DNA of 64,000 nt from Ryuthela nishihirai (taxonomy: Eukaryota; Arthropoda; Arachnida; Araneae; Heptathelidae). Below, piece by piece: positions 20,860 through 31,923 of the stretch. A program made the translations under genes and the position numbers. The DNA lies in assembly GCA_038380435.1 (NCBI GenBank), contig JAWZYU010000025.1:31906707-31970706 (forward strand), given 5' to 3'. Under the pieces are notes generated by a model. It saw only the letters and a program-made list of their open reading frames with translations, did no database searches and was not told where the DNA came from. The stretch's first letter is position 1. Every line of letters starts with the position of its first letter.

Positions 20860-21640
20860 ACATTGTAAAATTATACACCAACAAAAAACAAGGGTATAGG
20901 TATAAAGGTAAAACAACTTGAAAAAAACAAGATAAAACAATCAAAAGATCTCGGTCAGATATACAAGGTAAAATCAAAGTCTATTAAAATAGCCACGTTT
21001 TAAAAAGATAAAAACTAGCGGTAAAATGCAATAATCAGATAAAAGATGTCCGAGCGCAAGAGGCTCGGACATAAAATGCCCCCAAAATTTTATGGAAATA
21101 TGCAAAGGAAACAGTTCAGTTCATACTAATGAGCTGAAACCAGAGGATTGCTGGAATGTGGAATAAAGCAAACAAAATTAATGGTGATGCTCAATATGAG
21201 TACTAAAGAATGATAATATGAACAGTGGTAGGGATTTTTCATTTAATAGCATATCAAAATTTGACCAAATTGAAAAAAAAACATTTTCTGATCATTATTA
21301 TTTTCAACATATTGATCAAACATTATTTTCTGAGCTTAAATCATATATTTTTTATATTTAAAAAATTCAATCCGAATTTTTATTTTGAAAAGTTTCTTTT
21401 GCTGTGTAAGCAATGCTCACCAGCACCAATCTGATGTCTGTTTGAAAATTTGAAACATTATACAGTGCCAATGAAGATTTTTAAACAGATCATGTCTCAA
21501 ATGCAATTCACTATGAACTATATAATATAGCACAAATTCAAAAATAAAGAGAAAGACTGAGCTAAATTAACTCCTTCATATAATTTACGCAATTATAAGA
21601 AATGGATTCAGTTATAATAATGTACAATAATACAAGTGCA
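20860..21640. other. Unassigned AT-rich sequence
   Basis: No supported feature. An open frame at 21225-21434 (+) is low-complexity and hydrophobic, with no family resemblance. Confidence 0.3.
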
Positions 21641-21805
21641 TATTACTGTCTTGGTCAGGCAACAGTTAGTGTTGGCTGAAAAAAATTTAGTTTTTCCTAA
21701 GAAAGGGATTTGAACCCGTGCCCTTCTGAAAACATGTTAAATGTAGTTTCTACTGAACTATCTAAACAACTGTACCAAGACAGAAGTAGGTTACCTACGA
21801 GAAAT
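21640..21805 (-). mobile_element. Possible third tRNA-derived SINE (SINE-C)
   Basis: On the minus strand, gtttagatagttcagtagaa (A box-like) is followed about 40 bp later by cgggttcaaatccc (B box-like). A short tail then reaches ttgcctgaccaagacagtaa. The sequence differs from SINE-A and SINE-B. No target duplication was found, and a decayed tRNA gene is the alternative. Confidence 0.45.
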
Positions 21806-22450
21806 CATTTGATTTTTTGTAGATAACCTACCTCTAACTTACTGGTAACTACATTGCACATCATCCGAATCATAAGTTCTAGCTAACAGTGATACAGATT
21901 GTCAAGTTGATGGGAAGTTATCTCCTGAGAAAGTTTTAAAACTTACAGTTTTTCCAATGGCTACTGCAGTCATATACTATTTGATGCTTTAGAGCTAAAG
22001 CATCAATAAAAAATAAAAATTTGATGTTAAAAAAAAAAGCTTATCAGAGAAAATAAATCTCACCCCAATCTCATTCACTCATTTTTACCCATGAGCACCA
22101 ATCTAGGAATTATTTACCTTGTTACTGTACTTCTTTTATTTTAAAATAAGATAATTATTTACTGGATGATAATATATACATTCTTCTAATTCTTAAGTTA
22201 AAAAAATGAATATGTTTCAATTAAAGTTTCAGCTGCACTACAATGTGTTTTATGATTCACTACATGGAATAGTTAATTTTCTTGCATTCCCCCCCTCCCT
22301 CCAATTTTTTTTCTAGATCCAAACCTGCTCCTAACTACAGTATTAATTTTTTTCTATCAAAAATATGAATTTTCTAGAGAACATTAAAGTTGACTTTCTT
22401 TTGCAAAAGCTTTGGTATTGAATTAACCACGAATTTACTACTGATTGGAG
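21806..22450. other. Unassigned sequence
   Basis: It contains a short inverted pair (gtaggttacctac and gtagataacctac, 21785-21835) and a C-rich motif near 22280. No gene is seen. Confidence 0.3.
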
Positions 22451-22465
22451 AGAGAAGACCATCAT

Positions 22466-22992
22466 CATCATCCTCAAGCAGCCATGGGCTACGGAGGTCC
22501 AACCAGACCGTTCAATTTAGATCTCCAAGCAAGTCTGTCCTGAGCTACATCTGCTGCATCAGGCCACTGAACACCAATTCTAATAAGGTCCTGTTTGACA
22601 TTGTCTGTCCACTGCATCCTTGGTCTTCCCCTCTTTCTGAAGCCTTTAGGCACACTGTTCATAACCCTATTCGCCAATCTATAATTTTCCATACGGGCAG
22701 CATGGCCAAACCAGCGGAATCTCTCTCTGCACAATATGATGCTTAAAGGAGGTTGCAGACTCCTTTGCCTAACCTCATCATTAGTTACAAAGTTGAACCA
22801 CATAATGCCCAAGATACTGCATAAGCATCTAGTTTGCTATTATATTGTTTATACAGCGTCCAAGTTTCACTACCATAACTAACCCTGGAAAGAATGAAAC
22901 TATTATAGTCTAATTTTAGTCTTTAAGTGTGTACACCTATTTCTCCACAATCTCCATAGATTCTTAAAAGTCCCGGCAGCAATCCCTATTCG
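22466..22992 (-). mobile_element. RTE-like LINE, 5'-truncated copy
   Basis: The minus-strand frame 22489-22812 reads WFNFVTNDEVRQRSLQPPLS, then RERFRWFGHAARM and RKRGRPRMQW, the typical C-terminus of RTE-type endonuclease/reverse transcriptases. The 12-bp target duplication gaagaccatcat is exact at 22454-22465 and 22993-23004. The 3' end carries a short (GAT)n-type tail. It is a shorter sibling of the full-length copy at 23871-27746, in the same orientation. Confidence 0.85.
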
Positions 22993-23004
22993 GAAGACCA
23001 TCAT

Positions 23005-23860
23005 ATTAGCTTTTATGTAAGGTGTTGGTTGCCAGGTGATATGTCATTGCCTTTTGATGTGATATTTTCAATGTTATTTCCACAATTATTAGTTTTTCTT
23101 CTCTCCAAAGCACTTGTAAGGATAATGTATATACAAGCATGTATCACAATATTATAACATACTTCACTATTCAGCTTTATGATACACATAGGTGACAATC
23201 CCAGCGTAGTTCAAGTCCCGTATGTGAGTGAAATTTTTTCCAAAAAAATATTTTTATTTATGATACACTAAAAACACTGACCACTGTTCTTAAGACTTAC
23301 ATAGTACAAAGACGAATAAATTAATTTCGTTAATAATACAAGTTCTAAGAAGATACTTTTGATTGCTGAAAGGTTAATTCTGATGGATCATGGAACTTAA
23401 AAGTTTTCACTTTTATATGTGATTCTCTAACAGTATCTGTCATATCTATACCAAGTGGACATCTGTAAAAGAAAGTTACACAGAATTACAAGTCAATACA
23501 AGTATTATTATTTTCTTTACATATTATACACCAAAAAAGTTAAGTAATTATTATTCCCCTCAAAGGCAATAATTTCACTAAAACACTGGACTGACATTAA
23601 ATGCTAGTTATTTATTAGCAAACAAAACAATAAAATTACCAACTTATCTATCTATATTTAAGACACTAGATGGTAGTAGATAGAACAAGGTCTTTTTCTA
23701 GAGTGGAACTGAGATTATAAGAGCTAAAAAAATAATAAAAATAAAAACTATAATCATCCTTTTAAGGACATAAATTTTTTATATCCATAATATGTTAACT
23801 CAAAAATTTTCATTGTATAATACATTTGAAATATTAGTTTTCAATAATGTAGTATGATTG
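23005..23860. other. Unassigned AT-rich sequence
   Basis: A B-box-like gttcaagtcccg near 23208 may mark an old tRNA-derived remnant. Nothing else is recognised. Confidence 0.3.
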
Positions 23861-23893
23861 AAAAGTCTGTCATCATCCTCAAGCAGCCATGGG

Positions 23894-25867
23894 CTACGGA
23901 GTTCCAACCAGACCGTACAATTTAGATCTCCAAGCAAGTCTGTCCTGAGCTACATCTGCTGCATCAGGCCACTGAACACCAATTCTAATAAGGTCCTGTT
24001 TGACATTGTCTGACCACCGCATCCTTGGTCTCCCCCTCTTTCTGAAGCCTTTAGGGCCACTGTTCATAACCCTATTCGCCAATCTATAATTATCCATACG
24101 GGCAACATGGCCAATCCAACGGAGTCTCTCTCTGCACAATATGCTGCTTAAAGAAGGTTGCCGACTTTTTTGCCTAACCTCATCATTAGTTACAAAGTTG
24201 AACCACCTAATGCCCAAGATACTGCATAAGCAATCTAGCACCTAGTTTCCTGTTATCCTGTTTAAAGAGTGTCGAAGTTTTACTGCCATAACTAACTCTA
24301 AAAAGAACTAAACTATTATACAGCCTAATTTTAATCTTTCAGTGAATACGCCTATTTCTCCACACTCTCCATAGATTCTTAAAAGTCCCGGCAGCAATCC
24401 CTATCCGTCTGTTAATCTCATGCCACATATCACCAGTATCTGTTACATAGCTCCCAAGATAATTAAACTGTGACACCTGTTCAAGATTGCAACCATTCAG
24501 ATTAACTGAATCACAGCCTGCCTGGCCAATTTTCATAATTTTAGTTTTCTCTCTGTTTAAAACCAAACCTACTCTACTACCAGTTCCATCAACAGCTTGA
24601 ATGAAAGAGTTCATCTTATCAACATCATTTGCCAAAAGGGCTAAATCATCAGCATAAGGGGGCGTGGGTGGCTCAGTCAGTAGTGCGCCAGGCTCGTAAT
24701 CTGTAGTTCCCAGGTTCCAGTCCCAGCTGGGTCAGTGTTGAGATTTATCTCCGCAAAATTCCCCGCCCTGCCCACGGTCAGTAGGGGACACCGATGGGCT
24801 TGGAAAGGCCGCCGTCCGTCGGATGGGACGTTAAGCCGTGGCCCCGTGTGTGGGAGAGTCATAGCCTGTGCACGTTAAAGAACACGCTGGATGGCCTTGA
24901 CGGGAGGCTACCATCTGTCTCCCAACAGCTGTTCCAGTGGGTCCCCTCCCCCACCCTTCTCTGAGCCTTCGGGGGGTCCATGTGACCTGGCCATTTAGCC
25001 CATGGTGTGCAAAAAAGTGCCGCTCAGAGGTAAAACAACCCAACAACCCATCAGCATAATCTAAATCAGAAATTTTCACATCTCCAGCCCATTAAAGACC
25101 AAAATCTTTAACCTGAAGTGAATTTTGCATAACATAATCAATAACCAAGCTAACGAGAAAAGGAGACAAAATGCACCCTTGTCGAACACCAGAAGTAATG
25201 CTAAACCAATTGCTACAACCCTTACCAACTCTCACACATGACTCAGTGTTATTATAGAGAGCTTTCATTATGTTAACTAACTTGTCTGGTATACCATATG
25301 ATCTCACAATCAACAGAGTTGAAAGCCTTTTTGAAATCAACAAAGCTAGCAACCAAAGGTTTCTGAAACTCTAAACATTTCTGAAGAATCTGCCTAAGTG
25401 AAAATATCTTTACACATCCTCTACCACTTCTGAATTCACATTGCTCATCACGCAATTGCCTGTCAACCAAGGCTGATACCCCTATAGTTATCACAAGAAC
25501 TGCGATCACCTTTTTTGAAAATAGGGATAATAATAGCTCTGGTAAAATCCTAAGTAACCATACCCTTTTCATAAAAGATATTCAAAATTTCAGTGATCCA
25601 AGTGGTAACAGAAACATTCCCAGTTCTAAGCATTTCCATAGTAATTTCACCTACCCCTGGGGATTTAAGAAGTTTAAGTTTAGAAACAGCCAAAATAACT
25701 TCAGATTTTGTTATATAGCCAACATTAAAGCCCCCAATACATTTATCGTCACTACAAACAATGGGAGTAGAACTAACCACACTGTTTAGAACATCACTGA
25801 AATGCTCAGTCCACCTAGCCATGATAGAATCCTCACCTTCTATAACTTTACCTTGTTTATCCTTCAA
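23894..25867 (-). pseudogene. LINE reverse transcriptase region, broken
   Basis: Minus-strand pieces in order: MARWTEHFSDVLNS and KLLKSPGVGEI (25550-25867); CEFRSGRGC and VASFVDFKKAFNSVD, the first catalytic Asp (25273-25572); SITSGVRQGCILSPFLVSLV (25092-25352); DLDYAD, where the SINE interrupts the catalytic YADD motif; then LALLANDVDKMNSFIQAVD and SQFNYLGSYV (24339-24635); finally the C-terminal WFNFVTNDEVRQ...GHVARM region (23894-24241). Confidence 0.85.
24658..25048 (+). mobile_element. SINE-B inserted in the YADD motif of the LINE
   Basis: A complete SINE-B from gggggcgtgggtggctcagt to gtgccgctcagaggtaaaac. The 11-bp target duplication catcagcataa is exact at 24647-24657 and 25049-25059. 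Because of it, both LINE flanks read YAD(D) on the minus strand. Confidence 0.95.
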
Positions 25868-26291
25868 TCCCTGTATACCTGTCAGTTTTCTACCAAAACA
25901 TTAACTCTCTGGTACACTCTGCTGCTGTGCTGTCTAACTGCTTCCTCTGCTTTGTCAGCCAAGCCATCAAGCCAAAGATTCTTGTCATCAGCTAACTGAT
26001 CCTTAACACGTTTATTAAGCTCTCTGTAATGCTTTCTATTAGGACTAGTAGGGTATTAATTAAGGACATTCCTGCAGTTCTTTCTTTCTGAAATAAGCTC
26101 AAGTGCCTTATCACTCAAATAATTCTGCCTCCTCTGCTCCTTTTTCCCTAAAAGAGTACTGTTAGTTTCCAAAAAAGCTGTTTAAAATGGTCCCATTCTT
26201 CCTCAACTTCAGTAGTAAACAAACCATGACTCTCATAATGACTAATTAACCTATTATGGTAAGCTTTAGCTATAACTGGGTCTTTCAGAGC

Positions 26292-27198
26292 TTAAGAATT
26301 AAAGGTAAAATTATTAACCGTAGCACAACACTTTTTAAGTTGCAAGACACTTTTAACAAGGTAATGATCAGATCCAATTTCAGCTCCCCTATATGACCTG
26401 GTATTCCTAACAGAACTAGCCCATTTGGTGTTAATTAATATATAATCAATCATATTCTTATGCAGCCCATGATATGAAAACCATGTGTACTTATGTATGT
26501 CACAGTGTTTGTAATAAGTGTTAGTTATTCTGAAACCACTGAGTTTACTTACCTGTAGGAGATGTTGCCCATTGCCATTGCAGCTACCAATACCAAAAGG
26601 GCCTATCACCCCTCCCCAAAGGTCAGAGTCAGTACCAACTTTGGCATTGAAGTCACCTAGAACAAGGGTAATATCTCCTTTCTTGACAGAATTCAAAATA
26701 TCCCGAAGTTGTCCGTAAAACCTATCCTTCTCATCTTCATTGGCATCCTTAGTGGGGACATAACAGCAGATAACATTCAAGTCTTTAACACTTGTCTGAA
26801 GTTTTGGTGTAGGAAACCTTTCATTAATGCACTCATATCCTAGAAGAGCATCACTAGCGTGTCTGCTGAGAAGCAGACCCATGCCTTGGTGATGTTTATT
26901 GTCGTTCCTCCCTGAAAAGAGAAATTTAAGATTATTTTTAAGAACTGACATTTATCTGTCCATCTTGCAAGCCGAGAATATCTAAATTATAACAGTGGAA
27001 TTCTTGTGTGAGGACATCAAAAGAAAAAGTTCTGTGCAGAGTCCTCACATTCCAACTACCTATGAAGAGAAAATGGTTAGTGGAATGTTTAAAGAAACTA
27101 TGTTTATTGAGAGAGGGAATACTGACAATATCAAACAGCCCCCTAATTGCAGACATGGGGCAAAGACCCGTTCCCCCACCACTAAAGGCTGAAGTCAT
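26292..27198 (-). pseudogene. LINE endonuclease domain (RTE-like, CFDP2-like)
   Basis: Frame 26938-27198 gives FLFIGSWNVRTLHRTF and LDILGLQ, the start of an APE-type endonuclease. After a frameshift, frame 26292-26951 gives VICCYVPTK, VLGDFNAKVGTD, NMIDYILIN and GSDHYLV, covering the catalytic D/N and H positions. Proteins called craniofacial development protein 2-like come from this kind of domain. Broken between the two frames and by a stop after FTFNS. Confidence 0.85.
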
Positions 27199-27756
27199 CT
27201 ACACTGGAAGACTTCCCCCAATGTAGAATTTGACGATGCAAGTAGAAGCAAAGAGTTCAGGTGCCTGCAATGACCTCTGCTCAGGATTATTCACCAGCTG
27301 ATAAACATATCCTGTGAATCAATTCACTTGGGGCTGTCAACGCACAAACAAAAAACACAGTGGAAGATTTTTCCTCTACAGAAGCCTACCAGTGCAGCAA
27401 ATTCAGGATCCATAATCAAGATCAGAGCCATAATTCAATCCAGTCCAGTGGGTTTATATGGTCAGCATCAGGACCCTGTGTGGTTGACCACTCCTCAGTA
27501 GGGTAGGGAAAAAAAAAAGAAAAGTAGCCAGAGTTGTCCAGATCAGTAGGCCACACTAATCTGGCAGCTCTCCTCTTCCATTCACTTTCACAAGACAGTC
27601 TCTCTTCGGAAAGGTACTAACAGTTTGCACCACGAGAAGGTGGGGTCGGACATTAGGTGCTCGGCCTGGCTGGTTCTATGCATCATCACAGGGGATTGGT
27701 GCATAGCTCTCCTTCCAGTGACTACCTAGGTACCATTTACAGACCCAAAAGTCTGT

Positions 27757-28680
27757 ACAATAGATGAAATACATGCCTTCTATGAGATTTTGAAACTAAA
27801 ATCATTTTTATACCATTCACGGAAGTTTCACTCTCTACAAAGTGGCAAAATCTCTTATGTGCCAGGACATTATAGAAATTATGAGAAATTGAAATTAAAA
27901 CCTTCCACGTGCAAGACAAATCTCTTTTACCACTGCTGTTTGCTTTTACTGTATTTTCCGCTTTTGTACATGGGAGAATTTTCCATAGCAGCAACAATAA
28001 ACATTGATATACTTATGTAACATGATGCAAAAAGAGAATGATAAATAACTACTAATGGCCACAAGTGATATAGCAGTATTTAATGATTAATATTTTCTAC
28101 AAATAAATTTGTGAATCTGTCCAGACTTTTGACTCAAATTATACAACATAAAAATTAATTTGAAGCATTTCACAAATATGATTGTTAATTTTGCCACCTT
28201 GGGAAAAAAATTTGATAGTAGGCAGAAATATCGTTTTTTACCATTAGATTATTAAGTGAAACTCAATATGCTTAATCTGTAATATAAGTTGTTTCAATTA
28301 AGTCAGATGTTTGATAAAAACATTTAAATGCTTTCATAAAGTTCATATACAACGAACTTGATATCTAGTACATCTACTTATATCTATGTATAATAAAAAG
28401 TTTTTTAACTTTGAAATGGAATCAGACATGTGATCCATAGAAGGAACTTCAATAGTACCTTTAATATGTTGGACTTGGAAACATATCAGTGTCAAAATGA
28501 TTTGAACAAGTTTTTCACACGAATTCCAACAGCAGGTAAACTGCTTAAATAAATTAATGATAAACGATGATTCTGAATTTTTGTGGGGACAGGGTGTTTT
28601 TGGTGATTTTAGAATATCCAACCTAAAAAAAACTTAAGTCAACACAAAAGAAGCAGTTTCTAATGGAGGAGACTTTGCAA
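27757..28680. other. Unassigned AT-rich sequence
   Basis: No supported gene. Small open frames at 27737-27997 (-) and 28343-28621 (-) lack recognisable motifs. Confidence 0.3.
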
Positions 28681-28686
28681 TATTTA

Positions 28687-28822
28687 TAAAAAAATAATAA
28701 ATAAATTACCTCCCAAGCAGCTGCTTGCCATAGGAGGTTTGACAGGAGTCTATCAGTTTATTATGCAATAGAGAAGGTCTGTGAGGAAGGTAAGACCTCA
28801 GCAGAAATGCAACAAAAATAAA
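28687..28822 (-). mobile_element. SINE-A, 3' half only
   Basis: The body and tail (cccaagcagctgcttgccat, ggtttgacaggagtctatca, gacctcagcagaaa) are present and diverged. The tRNA head is missing. Confidence 0.75.
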
Positions 28823-28960
28823 TATTAGCCACAAACTACTCAAAATGAGCCCAACTATTCCATAGTTATCAACTACTATGCATTTGCTTGGAATAGTTTC
28901 CAAGCAACCCTACTATACTTAAAAATTTCTCAATAAAAAAAATGCAAATACTCATGTCAT

Positions 28961-29427
28961 CTTTGCATTGCATACACTTAATCATACTACTGATTCACTG
29001 AAGCAGTTCCCACAATCAATTTAATCAAAACTGAAATGCCTCTTTATGATAAGCATGAGTTTACCCATGGCCGAGTGGTTAGCATGCTTGGCTACTGAGC
29101 TAAGGGACCTGGGTTCTTTGCATTGCATACACTTAATCATACTACTGATTCACTGAAGCAGTTCCCACAATCAATTTAATCAAAACTGAAATGCCTCTTT
29201 ATGATAAGCATGAGTTTACCCATGGCCGAGTGGTTAGCATGCTTGGCTACTGCACTAAGGGACCTGGGTTCTTTGCATTGCATACACTTAATCATACTAC
29301 TGATTCACTGAAGCAGTTCCCACAATCAATTTAATCAAAACTGAAATGCCTCTTTATGATAAGCATGAGTTTACTCATGGCCGAGTGGTTAGCATGCTTG
29401 GCTACTGAGCTAAGGAAACCTGGGTTC
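28961..29427 (+). repeat. Three tandem 155-bp units containing a SINE-A head
   Basis: The block beginning ctttgcattgcatacactta recurs at 28961, 29116 and 29271, a constant 155-bp period. Each unit has about 110 bp of flank plus the first SINE-A segment (catggccgagtggttagcat to gacctgggttc). In units 1 and 2 the SINE stops exactly at the B box and flank sequence restarts; in unit 3 the SINE continues to its end. Units are nearly identical, differing at a few bases (gagc/cact near the anticodon-stem position), so the amplification is recent. Confidence 0.95.
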
Positions 29428-29580
29428 GAGCCCCGGGTAAGGCATGGCTGTTTGTGTCGTTTTTCTGCTGAGGTCCTGCCATCCTCTCAGACCTTCTACT
29501 TTGGCATATAAACTGACAGGCTCCTGTCAGACCTCTGTGGCAAGCAGCTGCTTGAGGGGGTATTTTATTTTTTTTTTACA
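29380..29580 (+). mobile_element. SINE-A, complete copy at the end of the tandem array
   Basis: The head catggccgagtggttagcat, the B box gggttcgagcccc, the full body ending gcagctgcttgagggggtat, and a T-rich tail. Its head forms the third unit of the 155-bp array. Confidence 0.9.
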
Positions 29581-29677
29581 GTGTATAAAATTCAAGAATT
29601 TAATTCACAAATTCACTGTATTTAAATATAATACAAAAATGCAATTAAGAATATTAACCTATCATACTGCTAACATA

Positions 29678-31273
29678 CACCAAAGAGCCAAAACATTATG
29701 ACTACCTGCCTAATATGATATTGGTCCTCCACGTGTCACCAAAACAGTTCTTACTTGGCGAGGCATGGACACTACAAGATTTCTAAAGGTGTCTTGTGAT
29801 ATCTAGTATCAACACATTACCAGCAGATCCTTTAACTCTTTTAAGTTACATAGTTGAGCCACCGCAGATAGAATATGCTGTTCCAACACAAACCACAGAT
29901 GCTCGATTGGATTGATGTCTGGGGAATTTGGAGGCCAGGGAAATACCTAAAAGTCTTCCTCATGTTCTGTGAACCAGTCTCGAACAATCTAGCCAGTGTG
30001 GCATGGCACATTATCCTGCTGAAAGAGGCACTACTAGAGGGGAATACCATTGCCATGAAAGGATGTACCTGGTCTGCAATGATGTTTAGGTAGGTGATAG
30101 ATATTATAGTTTCCTGCATATGAATGACTGGACCCAGGGTTTCCCAGCAGAACATTGCCCATAGCATTACACTTCCTCCACCACTTTGTTTTTGTCCCAT
30201 GTTTAATTCTGGTGCCAACACTTCCCCAGGTAAACAACACACACGTACCCGGCCGTCCACATAGTGCAACAGAAAATGAGATTCATCGGACAAGATGACT
30301 TTCTTTCAGTTATTCAAGATCTAGTTTTGATGCTCGCACGCCCATTGTAGGTGCTTTTGGCAGTGAACCAAGGTTAGCATGGGCATTCAGAGTGGCCCTA
30401 TTTTCAGCAGGGTTCGATGTACTGTGTTGTGACACATTACTCCTGTCACCAGCATTCAAATTACGAGCGAGTTGCACCACAGTATCCCTTCTGTTGGCTC
30501 ATACCATAGGGGATAGCCTTTGATCACCTCTAGCATCGATGAACCATGGTCTGCCCACACCTTGCCAGCGGTTCATGGTTTTTCCCTTCTCATACCACTT
30601 TTTGAAGGTACTAACCATGGCTGACCGTGAGCACCCCACAAGCCTTAAGATCTCAGAAATGCTCTGATCCAGTCGTCTGGCCATTACAATCTGGCCTTTG
30701 TCAAACTCACTAAGTCCGCTGCCTTCACCATCTGAAGAACAAGAATAACACTGATTAACAGAGCTCAGAATCAGGTGTTATTTATACCATCTCAAGGTGG
30801 GGTGGCTCAGTCGGTAGCGCGCCAGACTCATAATCTGTAGTTCCCAGGTTCAAATCCCAGGTGGGTCAGCGTTGAGATTTATCTCCGCAAAATTCCCCGC
30901 CCTGCCCAAGGTCAGTAGGGGACACCGATGGGCTTGAAAATGCTGCCGTCCGTCGGATGGGATGTTAAGCCGTGGTCCCGTGTGCGGGAGAGGCATACCC
31001 TGTGCACGTTAAAGAACACTCTGGATGGCCTTGACGGGAGGCTACCATCTGTCTCCCAACAGCTGTGCTAGTGGGTATCCTCTCTCCAACCTTCTCTGAG
31101 CCTTCGGGGTCCATGTGACCTGGCCATTTAGCCCATGGTGTGCAAAAAAGTGCCGCTCAGAGGTAAAACAACAACCCAACCCATCTCATGGTCGTCACAC
31201 ATGCAGTCATTTACCTGCAGTTGCTTCGATTTGCATAAAGACATGCTGGTCAAAATGTTTTAGCTTTTCAGTG
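29678..31273 (-). mobile_element. Tc1-type transposon copy A, with SINE insertion
   Basis: The TIRs are caccaaagagccaaaacatt and the complement aaaatgttttagcttttcagtg, flanked by TA (29676-29677 and 31274-31275). The minus strand holds a broken transposase: the N-terminal HTH remnant [19 protein letters not shown] (30499-30684), [32 protein letters not shown] and [16 protein letters not shown] text (29841-30293), then a frameshifted C-terminal part. Without the SINE it is about 1.2 kb, slightly short of an intact Tc1. Confidence 0.9.
30795..31180 (+). mobile_element. SINE-B with tRNA-Met-like head, inside Tc1 copy A
   Basis: The head ggtggctcagtcggtagcgc, anticodon-arm text gactcataatctg (CAT at the anticodon position) and B box ggttcaaatccc resemble elongator tRNA-Met, the likely ancestor of SINE-B. 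The body is complete. The 8-bp target duplication ccatctca lies at 30787-30794 and 31181-31188. Confidence 0.9.
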
Positions 31274-31796
31274 TATATCATCAGAGTGGCATAGCAAATA
31301 TGTTGGGGGGGGGGGGGGGGGGGTTAAATTTTTGAAAACAATCAAATATAAACTTAAAAACTTATAATCAAGAAAAATTCTGCTGGAGAGGATGGGGGAG
31401 TAAAAACCTTTGCCAAAATCGTTCTCCAACAGGAGGATTGATTTCCATGTCAAAGAAGTCCTTTTTGCTTCCATTATACGATACCTCATTCATTTTTAGG
31501 AAACAATACAAGATCAAAGTTTTTTACTAGAAAATGAAGAAATAATAAAAGAAATATTAGCACATAACCTAATGAGATGTTAAATAAAATATCTGCAATA
31601 ACTTGTAAGCCAGTCATTTGATGAGTAGCATAACTCCAAAAGATATATAGATTAGCTGACAGAAAAATCAATAATTTACAGAAATAAAATAGAAGGTTTA
31701 ATTATAAAAGTATAAATACTAACTAGATACATGGTCATATTATCCTAGGGGTGAGAGAAGAAAGCTTGCTGTCTGATACTCCACTCTGATGATATA
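31274..31796. repeat. Element bounded by 16-bp inverted ends, with G-run
   Basis: The inverted pair tatatcatcagagtgg (31274-31289) and ccactctgatgatata (31781-31796) is perfect. Just inside the left end is gcatagcaaatatgttgg followed by a run of about 20 G. A similar segment in the opposite orientation appears at about 35040-35165 (tacctttgctgtgccacacagac), so this is a dispersed family, possibly hAT-like. Confidence 0.5.
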
Positions 31797-31805
31797 TTCT
31801 TGCTG

Positions 31806-31855
31806 TCAAGTGGCTATATAGTAAACCTGAAATATGTTACTATATAGCCACTTGA
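31806..31855. repeat. Hairpin with perfect 19-bp arms
   Basis: Arms tcaagtggctatatagtaa and ttactatatagccacttga with a 12-nt loop. Confidence 0.9.
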
Positions 31856-31923
31856 TTGCATGTGTGAGCAATAACTAGTCACTGCACTCAAAGAACTGCA
31901 CATGCTCTGCCAGGATATACACT

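Larger units (their letters stand above)
23871..27746 (-). mobile_element. Full-length RTE-like LINE carrying a SINE
   Basis: An exact 10-bp target duplication, aaaagtctgt, lies at 23861-23870 and 27747-27756, so both ends are defined. Without the SINE at 24658-25048 the element is about 3.5 kb, in the RTE size range, and its 3' end is a short (GAT)n-type tail. The order on the minus strand is a 5' region of about 550 bp, an apurinic-type endonuclease, a reverse transcriptase, and a C-terminal WFNFVTNDEVRQ...GHVARM region. Stops and frameshifts split the single ORF into at least seven frames, so it is inactive. Confidence 0.9.
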
